A program made the translations under genes and the position numbers. Below the pieces are notes generated by a model. It did no database searches, had not been told where the DNA came from, and saw only the letters and a list, made by a program, of their open reading frames with translations. Source: Ancylobacter novellus (GTDB taxonomy: Bacteria; Pseudomonadota; Alphaproteobacteria; Rhizobiales; Methylopilaceae). From it: DNA of 64,000 bases. The stretch covers positions 62,001 through 126,000 of the forward strand of contig QFPN01000005.1 of assembly GCA_003241695.1 (NCBI GenBank), written 5' to 3'. Positions within the stretch are counted from its first letter, which is position 1. Each line of letters opens with the position of its first letter. Positions 16,291 through 24,313 of the stretch are shown in pieces.

Positions 16291-16411
16291 CCCCCTTGCG
16301 GGGAGGGGTCGGGGGTGGCTCCGGATAAGGCGCAGAAGGCGAAGCCGCTCTACGCCCACGTTCGAAGCCCCGTTCTGAACCACCCCCACCCTTACCCTCC
16401 CCGCAAGGGGG
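16291..16411. repeat. Long G/C-tract inverted repeat between lpdA and ndk
   Basis: The left arm 16291-16320 (starting CCCCCTTGCGGGGAGGGG) and right arm 16380-16411 (ending CCTCCCCGCAAGGGGG) are near-perfect reverse complements over about 30 bases with a small length difference. The centre is about 60 bases. It lies in the 16022-16488 gap, which otherwise holds no gene I can support. A half-copy motif (CCCCCTTGTGGGGAGGG) occurs near 29311-29330 between acpS and lepB. The sequence is unlike the GTCAT-ended family elsewhere in the window. Confidence 0.75.
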
Positions 16412-16488
16412 AGGGGTACGGCGCCGTCGCGGGCGTTTCGCAGAAGCCTCCGCCAAGAAAAGGCGAAGAACTTGCGCCGGTCGCGTCT

Positions 16489-17928
16489 TCAGGTGTGGAT
16501 CACCCGCCCATAGGCGTCGAGCACGCTCTCATGCATCATCTCGGAGAGCGTCGGGTGCGGGAACACCGCATGCATCAGCTCCTCCTCGGTGGTTTCCAGA
16601 TTCATCGCGATCACGAAGCCCTGGATGAGTTCGGTGACCTCCGCGCCGACCATGTGCGCGCCCAGAAGCTCGCCGGTATCGGCGTCGAAGATCGTCTTGA
16701 CGAGGCCCTCGGGCTCGCCGAGCGCGATCGCCTTGCCGTTGCCGTTGAACGGGAAGCGGCCGACCTTGAGCTTGCGGCCGGCTTCCTTGGCCTTCTTTTC
16801 CGTGAGGCCGACCGACGCGACCTGCGGATTGCAGTAGGTGCAGCCGGGGATCTTCGCCTTGTCCATCGGATGGACATGAAGGCCCTTGATCCCCTCGACG
16901 CAGATGACCCCCTCATGCTCGGCCTTGTGGGCGAGCATGGGCGGGCCGGCGACGTCGCCGATGGCGAAGATCCCCTTCACATTGCTTCGGCCGAGACCGT
17001 CGGTGACGACGCAGCCGCGGTCGGTCTTCACGCCGAGCGCCTCGAGGCCGAGCCTCTCGATGTTGCCGACGACGCCGACCGCCGAGATCACGCGGTCGAC
17101 CTTCAGCGACTGCGTCTTGCCGTCCGAGGTTTCGATCGTCGCGGTGACGTCGTTCGAGCCCTTGTCCAGCTTCGTGACCTTCGCGCCGGTGAGGATCTTG
17201 ATCCCCTGCTTCTCGAAGCGCTTTCTGGCGTGGGCGGCGATCTCCTCGTCCTCGACGGGCAGGATCTGCGGCAGCACCTCGACCACCGTCACCTCGGCGC
17301 CCATGGTGCGGTAGAAGCTCGCGAACTCGATGCCGATCGCGCCCGATCCGACCACGAGCAGCGACTTCGGCATGATCTCGGGAACCATCGCCTCGAAATA
17401 GGTCCAGACCAGCTTCCGGTCGGGCTCCAGCCCCGGCAGGACGCGCGGCCGCGCGCCGGTTGCGACGATCACGTTCTTCGCGGAATAGGTCCCCTCCCCG
17501 AGCGCGCCCTTGGGGGCCGGAACGGGCGGCCCCTGCACAGACTTCTTCGAGGCGACGACCTTCACCTCGCCGGGCTTGGTGATGCTCGCCTCGCCCCAGA
17601 TGACGTCGACCTTGTTCTTCTTCAGCAGGAACCCGACGCCGCCGTTGAGCTGGGCCGAGACGCCGCGCGAGCGCTTCACCACCGCGGCGATGTCGAAGGA
17701 CGGCTTCTCGCCCTTGAGGCCGTAGGCCTCCGGATGGCTCATGTAATGGAACACCTCGGCCGAGCGCAGCAGCGCCTTGGTCGGGATGCAGCCCCAGTTG
17801 AGGCAGATGCCGCCGAGGTGCTCGCGCTCCACCACCGCAGTTTTGAGACCAAGCTGCGCGGAGCGGATCGCCGTGACGTAGCCGCCCGGCCCGCCGCCGA
17901 TGATGAGGACGTCGTAAGCGTCAGCCAT
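16489..17928 (-). CDS. lpdA: Dihydrolipoyl dehydrogenase (E3)
   Basis: A flavoprotein that reoxidises lipoyl groups of 2-oxoacid dehydrogenases with NAD+. The 479-aa protein has the FAD motif GGGPGGYVTAIRSAQLG, the redox disulfide GGICLNWGCIPTKALL (about 40-55), the NAD-binding VVGSGAIGIEFASFY and the C-terminal active-site AVFPHPTLSEMMHES. It lies downstream of the pdh genes on the same strand, separated by two small genes, and is most likely the E3 of this pyruvate dehydrogenase. It overlaps the upstream gene by eight bases. Confidence 0.96.
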   Translation of the reverse strand: MADAYDVLIIGGGPGGYVTAIRSAQLGLKTAVVEREHLGGICLNWGCIPTKALLRSAEVFHYMSHPEAYGLKGEKPSFDIAAVVKRSRGVSAQLNGGVGFLLKKNKVDVIWGEASITKPGEVKVVASKKSVQGPPVPAPKGALGEGTYSAKNVIVATGARPRVLPGLEPDRKLVWTYFEAMVPEIMPKSLLVVGSGAIGIEFASFYRTMGAEVTVVEVLPQILPVEDEEIAAHARKRFEKQGIKILTGAKVTKLDKGSNDVTATIETSDGKTQSLKVDRVISAVGVVGNIERLGLEALGVKTDRGCVVTDGLGRSNVKGIFAIGDVAGPPMLAHKAEHEGVICVEGIKGLHVHPMDKAKIPGCTYCNPQVASVGLTEKKAKEAGRKLKVGRFPFNGNGKAIALGEPEGLVKTIFDADTGELLGAHMVGAEVTELIQGFVIAMNLETTEEELMHAVFPHPTLSEMMHESVLDAYGRVIHT

Positions 17929-18541
17929 GGCTGGTCCCTGCCCGTTTCTTCTGGATCGGCGGCTCCGCCGCCGCGGCGAATGAGAGACGGCCCGAGGCCG
18001 CGGCGAGGCAGGCCTCGAACGGATCGAGCCCGCCGGGCGCGCTCCATGGCCCGTCGCCGGCCGTGAAGAACCGGCCGCCCGAAGCCGCGATCGCCTCGAT
18101 CAGCATCAGATTGTCGGCATGGCCGAAATCCTCGACCACGAGGCCGTCGTGATGCAGCGTGCGGCCATCCTCGAGCCCGCGAAGCTCGTCACGCCGCGCG
18201 CCGGCGACGGTGCGCTCGAACAGCGGCTCCGGGCTCGCAGACCAGCCGTACACGGCGAGCCCGAGCGCGAAGGCGAAGCCGAGCTCGAACGCAGTGCCGG
18301 GATCGGCGCTCGGCGAGCGGAACGGCGTGAGGTCGGCGATCACCACGTCGGCGGCGCGCATCATGTCGACGTTATTGCGGAAGATCGCTCCGGCCAGCAC
18401 GTCGGGCGCGAGCCCGTCGAGCGTCTGGTCGAACGGATGCAGTCCCTCGACGCCGTAGGTCGCGCACAACGCCTTCCGCGCGGCCGCGGCCTCGCGCGCG
18501 TCGGCGCGGAAGACCTCGGGACCGGCGAGATAGGCTTTCAT
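17921..18541 (-). CDS. Nucleoside 2-deoxyribosyltransferase family protein
   Basis: A 206-aa protein of the nucleoside 2-deoxyribosyltransferase fold, which moves or hydrolyses 2-deoxyribosyl groups on bases. Visible family features are the start MKAYLAGPEVF, the nucleotide-contact region IFRNNVDMMRAADVVIADLTP and the acidic PSADPGTAFELGFAFALG, which holds the likely catalytic Glu. The C-terminal 35 residues are not conserved in character. It overlaps lpdA by eight bases. No direct link to pyruvate metabolism is evident; a role in clearing damaged or unusual nucleosides is inference. Confidence 0.8.
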   Translation of the reverse strand: MKAYLAGPEVFRADAREAAAARKALCATYGVEGLHPFDQTLDGLAPDVLAGAIFRNNVDMMRAADVVIADLTPFRSPSADPGTAFELGFAFALGLAVYGWSASPEPLFERTVAGARRDELRGLEDGRTLHHDGLVVEDFGHADNLMLIEAIAASGGRFFTAGDGPWSAPGGLDPFEACLAAASGRLSFAAAAEPPIQKKRAGTSHG

Positions 18542-18559
18542 CGCGCCGCGCCCGCCCGC

Positions 18560-18937
18560 TCAGGCATATTGCGCCACGCCGTCGCCGAAGCTCCAGTTCT
18601 CCTTCTTTACCTCGACGAGGCTGATGAAGACATTGCGCTTCTCGATGCCCGCCGCGGCGAACTTCTCCGCGATCGAGGCGTAGAGCGCCTTCTTCATCTC
18701 CAGCGTGCGCCCCTCGTTGGCGGTGATCTGGACGATGACGAGTCCGTCGTCATGGGCCACGCCGAGATAGCTCTTCGCATAGGAGAACTCGGCCTTGTCG
18801 TGCTCGTGAAGAACCACGAAACGGTCGTCCTCCGGAACGTTGAAGACCTCGCGCATGGCCTCGTAGACGCCGTCGCACATGGCGCGCTTGGCGTCGTCGC
18901 CATGGCCCTTCAGGACGGAGATGCGGACGAGGGGCAT
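18560..18937 (-). CDS. Tautomerase family protein (4-oxalocrotonate tautomerase-like)
   Basis: A 125-aa tautomerase-superfamily protein. The start at 18937 places proline directly after methionine (MPLVRISVLKGH), giving the N-terminal catalytic Pro after Met removal; the longer frame would bury it, which decides the start. The length and the regions PEDDRFVVLHEHDKAEF and RNVFISLVEVKKENWSFG fit the longer tautomerase group rather than the 62-aa 4-OT. The substrate is unknown. It lies between pdhC and the deoxyribosyltransferase-like gene on the same strand. Confidence 0.85.
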   Translation of the reverse strand: MPLVRISVLKGHGDDAKRAMCDGVYEAMREVFNVPEDDRFVVLHEHDKAEFSYAKSYLGVAHDDGLVIVQITANEGRTLEMKKALYASIAEKFAAAGIEKRNVFISLVEVKKENWSFGDGVAQYA

Positions 18938-18981
18938 GCTTGTGGCCTTATGAAATCCAGGGAAATCGGGTCGTCTCAACC

Positions 18982-19073
18982 GTCATGCCCGGCCGGAGGC
19001 CGGGTATCCACGACTTGGACTGCCTGCGCCCAGTGACGAAGTCGTGGATACCTGCGCTGCGCGCGGGCATGAC
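18982..19073. repeat. Palindromic repeat element between pdhC and the tautomerase gene
   Basis: Ends GTCATGCCC (18982-18990) and GGGCATGAC (19065-19073) are reverse complements. Inner arms GGTATCCACGACTT (19003-19016) and AAGTCGTGGATACC (19039-19052) are a perfect 14-bp inverted repeat. The same plan and inner sequence recur at 30570-30664. Confidence 0.8.
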
Positions 19074-19083
19074 GCGCGTCGGG

Positions 19084-20442
19084 TCACACCAGCATTCCCA
19101 ACGGGTTCTCGATCAGGCGCTTCACGGCCGAGATCAGCGTCGCCCCGAGCGCGCCGTCGACCGAGCGGTGGTCGCAGGACAGCGTCAGGCTCATCACGGT
19201 CGCGACCTTGACCTCGTCGCCCTTCACCACCGCGCGCTTCTCGCCGCCGCCGACCGCCAGAATGGTCGAATGCGGCGGGTTGATCACTGCGGTGAAGTCC
19301 TTGACGCCATACATTCCGAGGTTCGAGACCGCGGTGGTGCCGCCCTGATATTCCTCGGGCTTGAGCTTGCGGTCCTTGGCGCGCGCCGCGAAATCCTTCA
19401 TCTCGCCCGCGATCGCCGACAGCGTCTTGGTCTCGACCGCACGGATGATCGGCGTGATCAGCCCGTTGTTCGGCAGCGCGACCGCCACACCGATGTCGAC
19501 ATGCTTGTGGCGCAGCATCGCGCCCTCGGTCCAGGTGACGTTCGCGTCCGGAACCTGCGCCAGCGCGACGCCGAACGCCTTCACCACCATGTCGTTGACC
19601 GACACCTTCCAGACGGGCTTGCCGTCCTTGCTCGGCGCCGCGGCGTTGACCTGCTCGCGCAGCTTCAGCAGCGCGTCGATCTCGCAGTCGACGGTCACGT
19701 AGAAGGTCGGCACCGTCTGCCGCGCCTCGGTCATGCGGCGCGCGATGGTCTTGCGCATGCCGTCGTGCGGGATCTCCTCGAAGGACCCCTCGGGGAAGAG
19801 CTTTTTGATCGCCTCGTCGGACTGGGGAGCCGGCGCCCTCGCGGCCGGCGCGGCGGCGGCTTCAGGCGCCTTCGCCGCCGACGGCGCGGCGGCCTTCGCG
19901 CCGCCCGAAGCCTTGGCCCCCTCGACGTCCGCCTTCACGACCCGGCCGTGCGGGCCGGAGCCAGAGACCGCGGACAGGTCGATCCCGGCCTCCTTGGCGA
20001 GCCGGCGCGCGAGCGGCGAGGCGAAGACGCGCCCGCCCTTGTCGTGGCCGTTCGAAGCCGGCTTCGGCGCGGCCTCCTCGGCTTTGGGCGCGGCGGCTTT
20101 CGGCGCCTCGGATTTTGCGGGTTCGGGCGCGGATTTGGCGGGCTCCGCAGCGGCCTTGGCCTTCGGCTTTCCGGCGTCCTTCAGCGCGCTGTCGTCCTCG
20201 CCCTCGGCGAGCAGGATCGCGATCAGCTCGTTGACCGGCACGTCGGCCGTGCCTTCGCCCACGACGATCTTGCCGATCCGGCCTTCGTCGACCGCCTCGA
20301 CCTCCATGGTCGCCTTGTCGGTCTCGATCTCGGCGATGACGTCGCCGGACTTCACCTCGTCGCCCTCCTTCACGAGCCACTTGGCGAGGTTGCCCTTCTC
20401 CATCGTGGGCGACAGCGCGGGCATCAGGATGTTGGTAGGCAT
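19084..20442 (-). CDS. pdhC: Pyruvate dehydrogenase E2, dihydrolipoamide acetyltransferase
   Basis: Transfers the acetyl group from lipoate to CoA and forms the core of the complex. The 452-aa protein has one N-terminal lipoyl domain with the lipoylated lysine in IETDKATMEVEAVD (about 43). An Ala/Pro-rich linker, a peripheral subunit-binding domain (ASPLARRLAKEAGIDLS) and the acyltransferase domain ending with the catalytic SCDHRSVDGALGA follow. It starts four bases downstream of the Uma2-family stop codon, so those genes are co-translated with it. Confidence 0.96.
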   Translation of the reverse strand: MPTNILMPALSPTMEKGNLAKWLVKEGDEVKSGDVIAEIETDKATMEVEAVDEGRIGKIVVGEGTADVPVNELIAILLAEGEDDSALKDAGKPKAKAAAEPAKSAPEPAKSEAPKAAAPKAEEAAPKPASNGHDKGGRVFASPLARRLAKEAGIDLSAVSGSGPHGRVVKADVEGAKASGGAKAAAPSAAKAPEAAAAPAARAPAPQSDEAIKKLFPEGSFEEIPHDGMRKTIARRMTEARQTVPTFYVTVDCEIDALLKLREQVNAAAPSKDGKPVWKVSVNDMVVKAFGVALAQVPDANVTWTEGAMLRHKHVDIGVAVALPNNGLITPIIRAVETKTLSAIAGEMKDFAARAKDRKLKPEEYQGGTTAVSNLGMYGVKDFTAVINPPHSTILAVGGGEKRAVVKGDEVKVATVMSLTLSCDHRSVDGALGATLISAVKRLIENPLGMLV

Positions 20443-20446
20443 GGTC

Positions 20447-21049
20447 TCAGGCCTCTTCGGAAGGCTTCTGGGGCGTCACGGGCGTATCGAAAGGAAACAG
20501 CGCGTCGAGGGGGAAGCCGACGGCGTCGAACGGCTCCACCCGAACCTCGTCGCCGGGCTCGAACGTCGCCTGCAGCAGCCACCGGCCGCCGGCGAGCGCG
20601 AAACATTCGAGCACACGCGCGGTCGGATCGAGCAGCCATAGGAACAAGACGCCGGCCTTGGCGTAAATCCGGCGCTTCGGGCCGCGATCAAGGCGTTCGG
20701 TCGAAGGCGACAGGATCTCGCAGACCCAGTCGGGCGGCGTTTCGATGTAGGCGGTGTCAGGTTCCGCAGGCAGCCGCTCGCGGCGCCATCCGGCGAGATC
20801 CGGCACAACGACGTCCGCGCCGAGATGAAGTTCAGGCTCCGCGATGAAGATCCAGCCGCCTGGCCCACCGTCTCCGAAATCGAACGGCTCGCCGAGCTTG
20901 GCGCCGAGCCGAAGCGCAGCAGCCCCATGCCGCGGCCTCGGCCGAGGATGCGTCTCCAGCACGCCGTCGACGATCTCCGCCACGAGATGCGGCGGGACTT
21001 TCTCGAGGTCCGCATAGGTCGCGCGGCGGATGGCCGGATCGGCGGTCAT
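20447..21049 (-). CDS. Uma2 family protein (DUF820, restriction-endonuclease-like fold)
   Basis: A 200-aa Uma2/DUF820 protein. The family's PD-(D/E)xK-like core appears as VPDLAGWRRERL (Asp about 84) and WVCEILSPSTERLDRGPKRRIY (Glu about 110, with a following Lys), then VLFLWLLDPTARVLECF. Uma2 proteins are widespread, often in many copies, and their role is not settled; nuclease activity is inferred from fold only. The gene sits inside the pdh cluster between the DUF5076 gene and pdhC with gaps of only a few bases, which is odd for an operon of pyruvate dehydrogenase subunits. Confidence 0.85.
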   Translation of the reverse strand: MTADPAIRRATYADLEKVPPHLVAEIVDGVLETHPRPRPRHGAAALRLGAKLGEPFDFGDGGPGGWIFIAEPELHLGADVVVPDLAGWRRERLPAEPDTAYIETPPDWVCEILSPSTERLDRGPKRRIYAKAGVLFLWLLDPTARVLECFALAGGRWLLQATFEPGDEVRVEPFDAVGFPLDALFPFDTPVTPQKPSEEA

Positions 21050-21053
21050 GGCG

Positions 21054-21212
21054 TCAGCGCCGCCTCGTTCCGGCGCGGATCAGGTGGCGGAGCGCCTGAC
21101 TGACGACGCCCTTCAGAGAGGTCGGCGGCAAGCGGCGGGGGCCGGTTCCGGTGCGGGCTTGGCGGTTCCGCAGAAACTCGTTGGCCGCGATCCTGATCAG
21201 GCGTCCGATCAT
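21054..21212 (-). CDS. Small basic protein, 52 aa, unknown function
   Basis: A 52-codon frame running MIGRLIRIAANEFLRNRQAR... to ...HLIRAGTRRR. A strong ribosome-binding site (GAGGAGGG) lies eight bases before the ATG. Its stop codon is four bases before the Uma2 start, and it begins 13 bases after the DUF5076 stop, so it fills the gap exactly as an operon member would. The product is very basic (about 13 Arg) with two short amphipathic helices. I do not recognise a family. The spacing and ribosome-binding site make translation likely. Confidence 0.6.
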   Translation of the reverse strand: MIGRLIRIAANEFLRNRQARTGTGPRRLPPTSLKGVVSQALRHLIRAGTRRR

Positions 21213-21225
21213 CTGCGCGCCCTCC

Positions 21226-21525
21226 TCACTGGATCGCCTGCGTGGTCGACTCGCGCGGCGCGTCCCACTCGGCGTCGAGCGTCGCCTTGATGGCCTCGCG
21301 CGCCTCTTCGTCCGAGCAGACCCCCTCGGTCTCGAAGATCTTCGCCACGTGCCGGGCGATGTCGGAGAGCAGAACGCCCCAGACCGCCGGATCCTCGAAG
21401 CCGCGCTGCAGCGACACATGCAGGCCGTGGTCTATGATCCACGCGCGCAGAACCTCGTTCGCCTCCTCGGCCTCATGGGCCGCGAAGGGAATGGCGAGTT
21501 CCTTGGGCGCGGCCGGGTCCGCCAT
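21226..21525 (-). CDS. DUF5076 family small protein
   Basis: A 99-aa acidic protein beginning MADPAAPKELAIPFAAHEAE and containing VLRAWIIDHGLHVSLQRGF and WGVLLSDIARHVAKIF. This matches the DUF5076 type of short protein found beside pdhB in alphaproteobacteria; that assignment is from memory of the sequence pattern. Its start overlaps the pdhB stop by one base (TGATG), so it is translationally coupled to the E1-beta subunit. There is no membrane segment. The function is unknown; a role in the pyruvate dehydrogenase complex is inferred from coupling only. Confidence 0.72.
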   Translation of the reverse strand: MADPAAPKELAIPFAAHEAEEANEVLRAWIIDHGLHVSLQRGFEDPAVWGVLLSDIARHVAKIFETEGVCSDEEAREAIKATLDAEWDAPRESTTQAIQ

Positions 21526-22970
21526 CAGCGGTAGCAGACGGCTCTCGCCGCCTGCACCACTTCCTCGACGCTCGGCAGCGCGAGCTTCTCGAGGTTCGCG
21601 GCGTAGGGCATCGGCACGTCCTTGCCGGTGACGCGCACGACCGGCGCGTCGAGCCAGTCGAAGGCGTGCTCCATCATGCGCGCGGCGATCTCGGCGCCGA
21701 CGCCGGACTGCGCCCAGCCTTCCTCCACCGTCACGATGCGGCCGGTCTTCTTGACCGACTCCACGATCGTCTCGGTGTCCATCGGGCGGATCGTGCGCAG
21801 GTCGATGACCTCCGCCTCGATCCCCTCCTCGGCGAGCTTCTCGGCCGCCTTCAGCGCGTAGGTCATGCCGATCGACCAGGCGACGATCGTCACGTCCTTG
21901 CCCGGCCGGGCGATCCTGGCCTTCCCGATCGGCACGACGTAGTCGTCGAGCTTCGGGACGGGGAAGTGCTGGCCGTAGAGGATCTCGTTCTCGAGGAAGA
22001 TCACCGTGTTCTCGTCGCGGATCGCGGCCTTCAGCAGCCCCTTGGCGTCGGCCGCGGTGTAGGGCGCGATCACGGTGAGGCCCGGCACGTTCGAATACCA
22101 GGCGGCGTAGTCCTGGCTGTGCTGGGCCGCGACGCGCGCCGCCGCGCCGTTCGCGCCGCGGAACACGATCGAGCAGCCCATCTGGCCACCGGACATATAG
22201 AGGGTCTTGGCCGCCGAGTTGATGATCTGGTCGATCGCCTGCATGGCGAAGTTGAACGTCATGAACTCGACGATGGGCTTGAGGCCCGTGAGCGCCGCGC
22301 CGACGCCGACGCCCGCGAACCCATGCTCGGTGATCGGCGTATCGATCACCCGCTCCTTGCCGAACTCGTCCAGCAGCCCCTGCGAGACCTTGTAGGCGCC
22401 CTGATATTCGGCGACTTCCTCGCCCATCAGGAACACCCGGTCGTCCTTGCGCATCTCCTCGGCCATGGCGTCGCGCAGCGCCTCGCGCACGGTCTGCGTC
22501 ACCATTTCGGTGCCTTCCGGAACCTCGGGCTCCGGCTGCGCCTTGGGCTGCGGCGGGTTGGCGGCCGCGGATTCGATCTTCACCGCGCCGGAGGCGGGCG
22601 TCCCGTCGGTCTTCACGGACTCGGCGCCGGCGCCGGATTTCGGTTCGGCCTTCGCCTCTTCCTCGGCCTTGGACGGAGCGTCGGCCTGCTTGGGCGCCGC
22701 GCCGTTCTTCAGGGCGCTCTCGTCCTCGCCCTCGCCCAGGATCAGCGCGATCGGGGTGTTGACCTTGACGTCCTCGGTCCCCTCGTCGATCAGGATCTTG
22801 CCCAGGCGCCCCTCGTCGACCGCCTCGACCTCCATGGTGGCCTTGTCGGTCTCGATCTCGGCGATGACGTCGCCGGACGCGACGCTGTCGCCTTCCTTCT
22901 TCAGCCACTTGGCGAGCTTGCCCGCCTCCATGGTCGGCGACAGCGCCGGCATGAGGACTTCGATCGGCAT
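21525..22970 (-). CDS. pdhB: Pyruvate dehydrogenase E1 component, beta subunit, with N-terminal lipoyl domain
   Basis: The beta half of the thiamine-diphosphate enzyme that decarboxylates pyruvate. The 481-aa protein starts with a full lipoyl domain (MPIEVLMPALSPTMEAGKLA..., lipoyl Lys in IETDKATMEVEAVD), then an Ala/Lys/Pro linker, then the E1-beta core from about residue 155 (TQTVREALRDAMAEEM, FLMGEEVAEYQGAYKVSQGL, PITEHGFAGVGVGAALTG). The lipoyl domain is closely similar to that of pdhC in the same operon. An E1-beta carrying a lipoyl domain is an established alphaproteobacterial trait (for example Sinorhizobium, Zymomonas). Confidence 0.96.
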   Translation of the reverse strand: MPIEVLMPALSPTMEAGKLAKWLKKEGDSVASGDVIAEIETDKATMEVEAVDEGRLGKILIDEGTEDVKVNTPIALILGEGEDESALKNGAAPKQADAPSKAEEEAKAEPKSGAGAESVKTDGTPASGAVKIESAAANPPQPKAQPEPEVPEGTEMVTQTVREALRDAMAEEMRKDDRVFLMGEEVAEYQGAYKVSQGLLDEFGKERVIDTPITEHGFAGVGVGAALTGLKPIVEFMTFNFAMQAIDQIINSAAKTLYMSGGQMGCSIVFRGANGAAARVAAQHSQDYAAWYSNVPGLTVIAPYTAADAKGLLKAAIRDENTVIFLENEILYGQHFPVPKLDDYVVPIGKARIARPGKDVTIVAWSIGMTYALKAAEKLAEEGIEAEVIDLRTIRPMDTETIVESVKKTGRIVTVEEGWAQSGVGAEIAARMMEHAFDWLDAPVVRVTGKDVPMPYAANLEKLALPSVEEVVQAARAVCYR

Positions 22971-23054
22971 GGGACGTCCCTTTCGCCCTGGGGGCTTATT
23001 CTCTTCCGCCCCCGTCTCGGCGGGAGCTTGATCGAACAGTCGGCCGGGGCCGGT

Positions 23055-24131
23055 TCAGCGCAGGATGTCGGTCCAGAGCTCGGACGGATCGGGCTCGGGA
23101 TCGTTGGTCGCGAACTCGGCCGCCGCGTTGACGATCTCCCGCACCTCCTTGTCGACGGCCTTCAGATCGTCCTCTCCCGCATGGCCCTCGTCGATCAGGC
23201 GCTTCCTCACCTGCTCGATCGGGTCGTGCGTCTCGCGCATCTTCTGGACCTCCTCCTTGGACCGGTACTTCGCCGGATCCGACATGGAGTGTCCGCGATA
23301 GCGGTAGGTCACCATCTCGAGAATGTAGGGGCCGTGGCCCTCGCGGGCGTGGGCGACCGCGCGATCGGCCGCGGCCTTCACGGCGCGCACGTCCATGCCG
23401 TCGACCTGCTCGCCCGGAATGTCGAAGCTGGCGCCGCGCTCGGAGAGGTTAGTGTTCGAGGAGGCGCGCTCGACCGAGGTGCCCATGCCGTATTTGTTGT
23501 TCTCGATCACGTAGACGACCGGCAGGCTCCAGAGCTTCGACATGTTGAAGCTCTCGTAGACCTGGCCCTGGTTCGAGGCGCCGTCGCCGAAATAGGCGAC
23601 CGCGACCCTGCCGTTCTTGCGGTACTTGTTAGCGAAGGCGAGGCCGGTGCCGAGCGAAACCTGCGCGCCGACGATGCCGTGGCCGCCGTAGAACTGCTTC
23701 TCGACGCTGAACATGTGCATCGAGCCGCCCTTGCCTTTGGAGTAGCCGCCGCGGCGCCCCGTGAGCTCGGCCATCACGCCCTTCGGGTCCATCTCGCAGG
23801 CGAGCATGTGGCCGTGGTCGCGGTAGCCGGTGATGACCTGGTCGCCCTTCTCGAGCGCCATCTGCATGCCGACGACGACCGCCTCCTGGCCGATATAGAG
23901 GTGGCAGAAGCCGCCGATCAGGCCCATGCCGTAGAGCTGGCCGGCCTTCTCCTCGAAGCGACGGATCAGCAACATCTCGCGATGCGCGTGAAGCTCCTGA
24001 TCCTTGCTGAAGGACAGGGCGTCGGTCGCCTTCGGACTTTTTGAAGACGATTTCGGCGCGGCGTCCTTCGCCTCGGCCGAGGGTTTCGCGGCGCGCTTCG
24101 AGGGCGCGGATTTCGCGGCGGCGGCTGCCAT
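23055..24131 (-). CDS. pdhA: Pyruvate dehydrogenase E1 component, alpha subunit
   Basis: Binds thiamine diphosphate and carries out the decarboxylation step with PdhB. The 358-aa protein has an Ala/Lys/Ser-rich N-terminal extension of about 40 residues, then EMLLIRRFEEKAGQLYGMG. The TPP motif is GDGASNQGQVYESFNMSK through VIENNKYGMGT, and the loop YRYRGHSMSDPAKYRSKEE corresponds to the phosphorylation loop of mitochondrial E1-alpha. It is the first pdh gene, 84 bases before pdhB. The promoter presumably lies in the 182-base gap before ftsB or further upstream. Confidence 0.97.
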   Translation of the reverse strand: MAAAAAKSAPSKRAAKPSAEAKDAAPKSSSKSPKATDALSFSKDQELHAHREMLLIRRFEEKAGQLYGMGLIGGFCHLYIGQEAVVVGMQMALEKGDQVITGYRDHGHMLACEMDPKGVMAELTGRRGGYSKGKGGSMHMFSVEKQFYGGHGIVGAQVSLGTGLAFANKYRKNGRVAVAYFGDGASNQGQVYESFNMSKLWSLPVVYVIENNKYGMGTSVERASSNTNLSERGASFDIPGEQVDGMDVRAVKAAADRAVAHAREGHGPYILEMVTYRYRGHSMSDPAKYRSKEEVQKMRETHDPIEQVRKRLIDEGHAGEDDLKAVDKEVREIVNAAAEFATNDPEPDPSELWTDILR

Positions 24132-24313
24132 GAACGTCCCCTGGATCGTTTCTTCGTCTTTTTTCTCAAGCTAAGGCGCCGCCTCGGCGAAAGCGAGACG
24201 TCCACAGCTCAAGTCTTAAGTCTGAGATGACAGGCTTTAGACGAAAGTCGCAAGATGGCGCCACCTCACGTTTGCGCATGGCTGGCGCGGCGGTCTTGCA
24301 GATCCGAAAGGTT

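Noticed and set aside
21666..24044. A 792-codon open frame antisense to pdhB and pdhA
   Set aside because: No recognisable domain, shadow of two certain genes.
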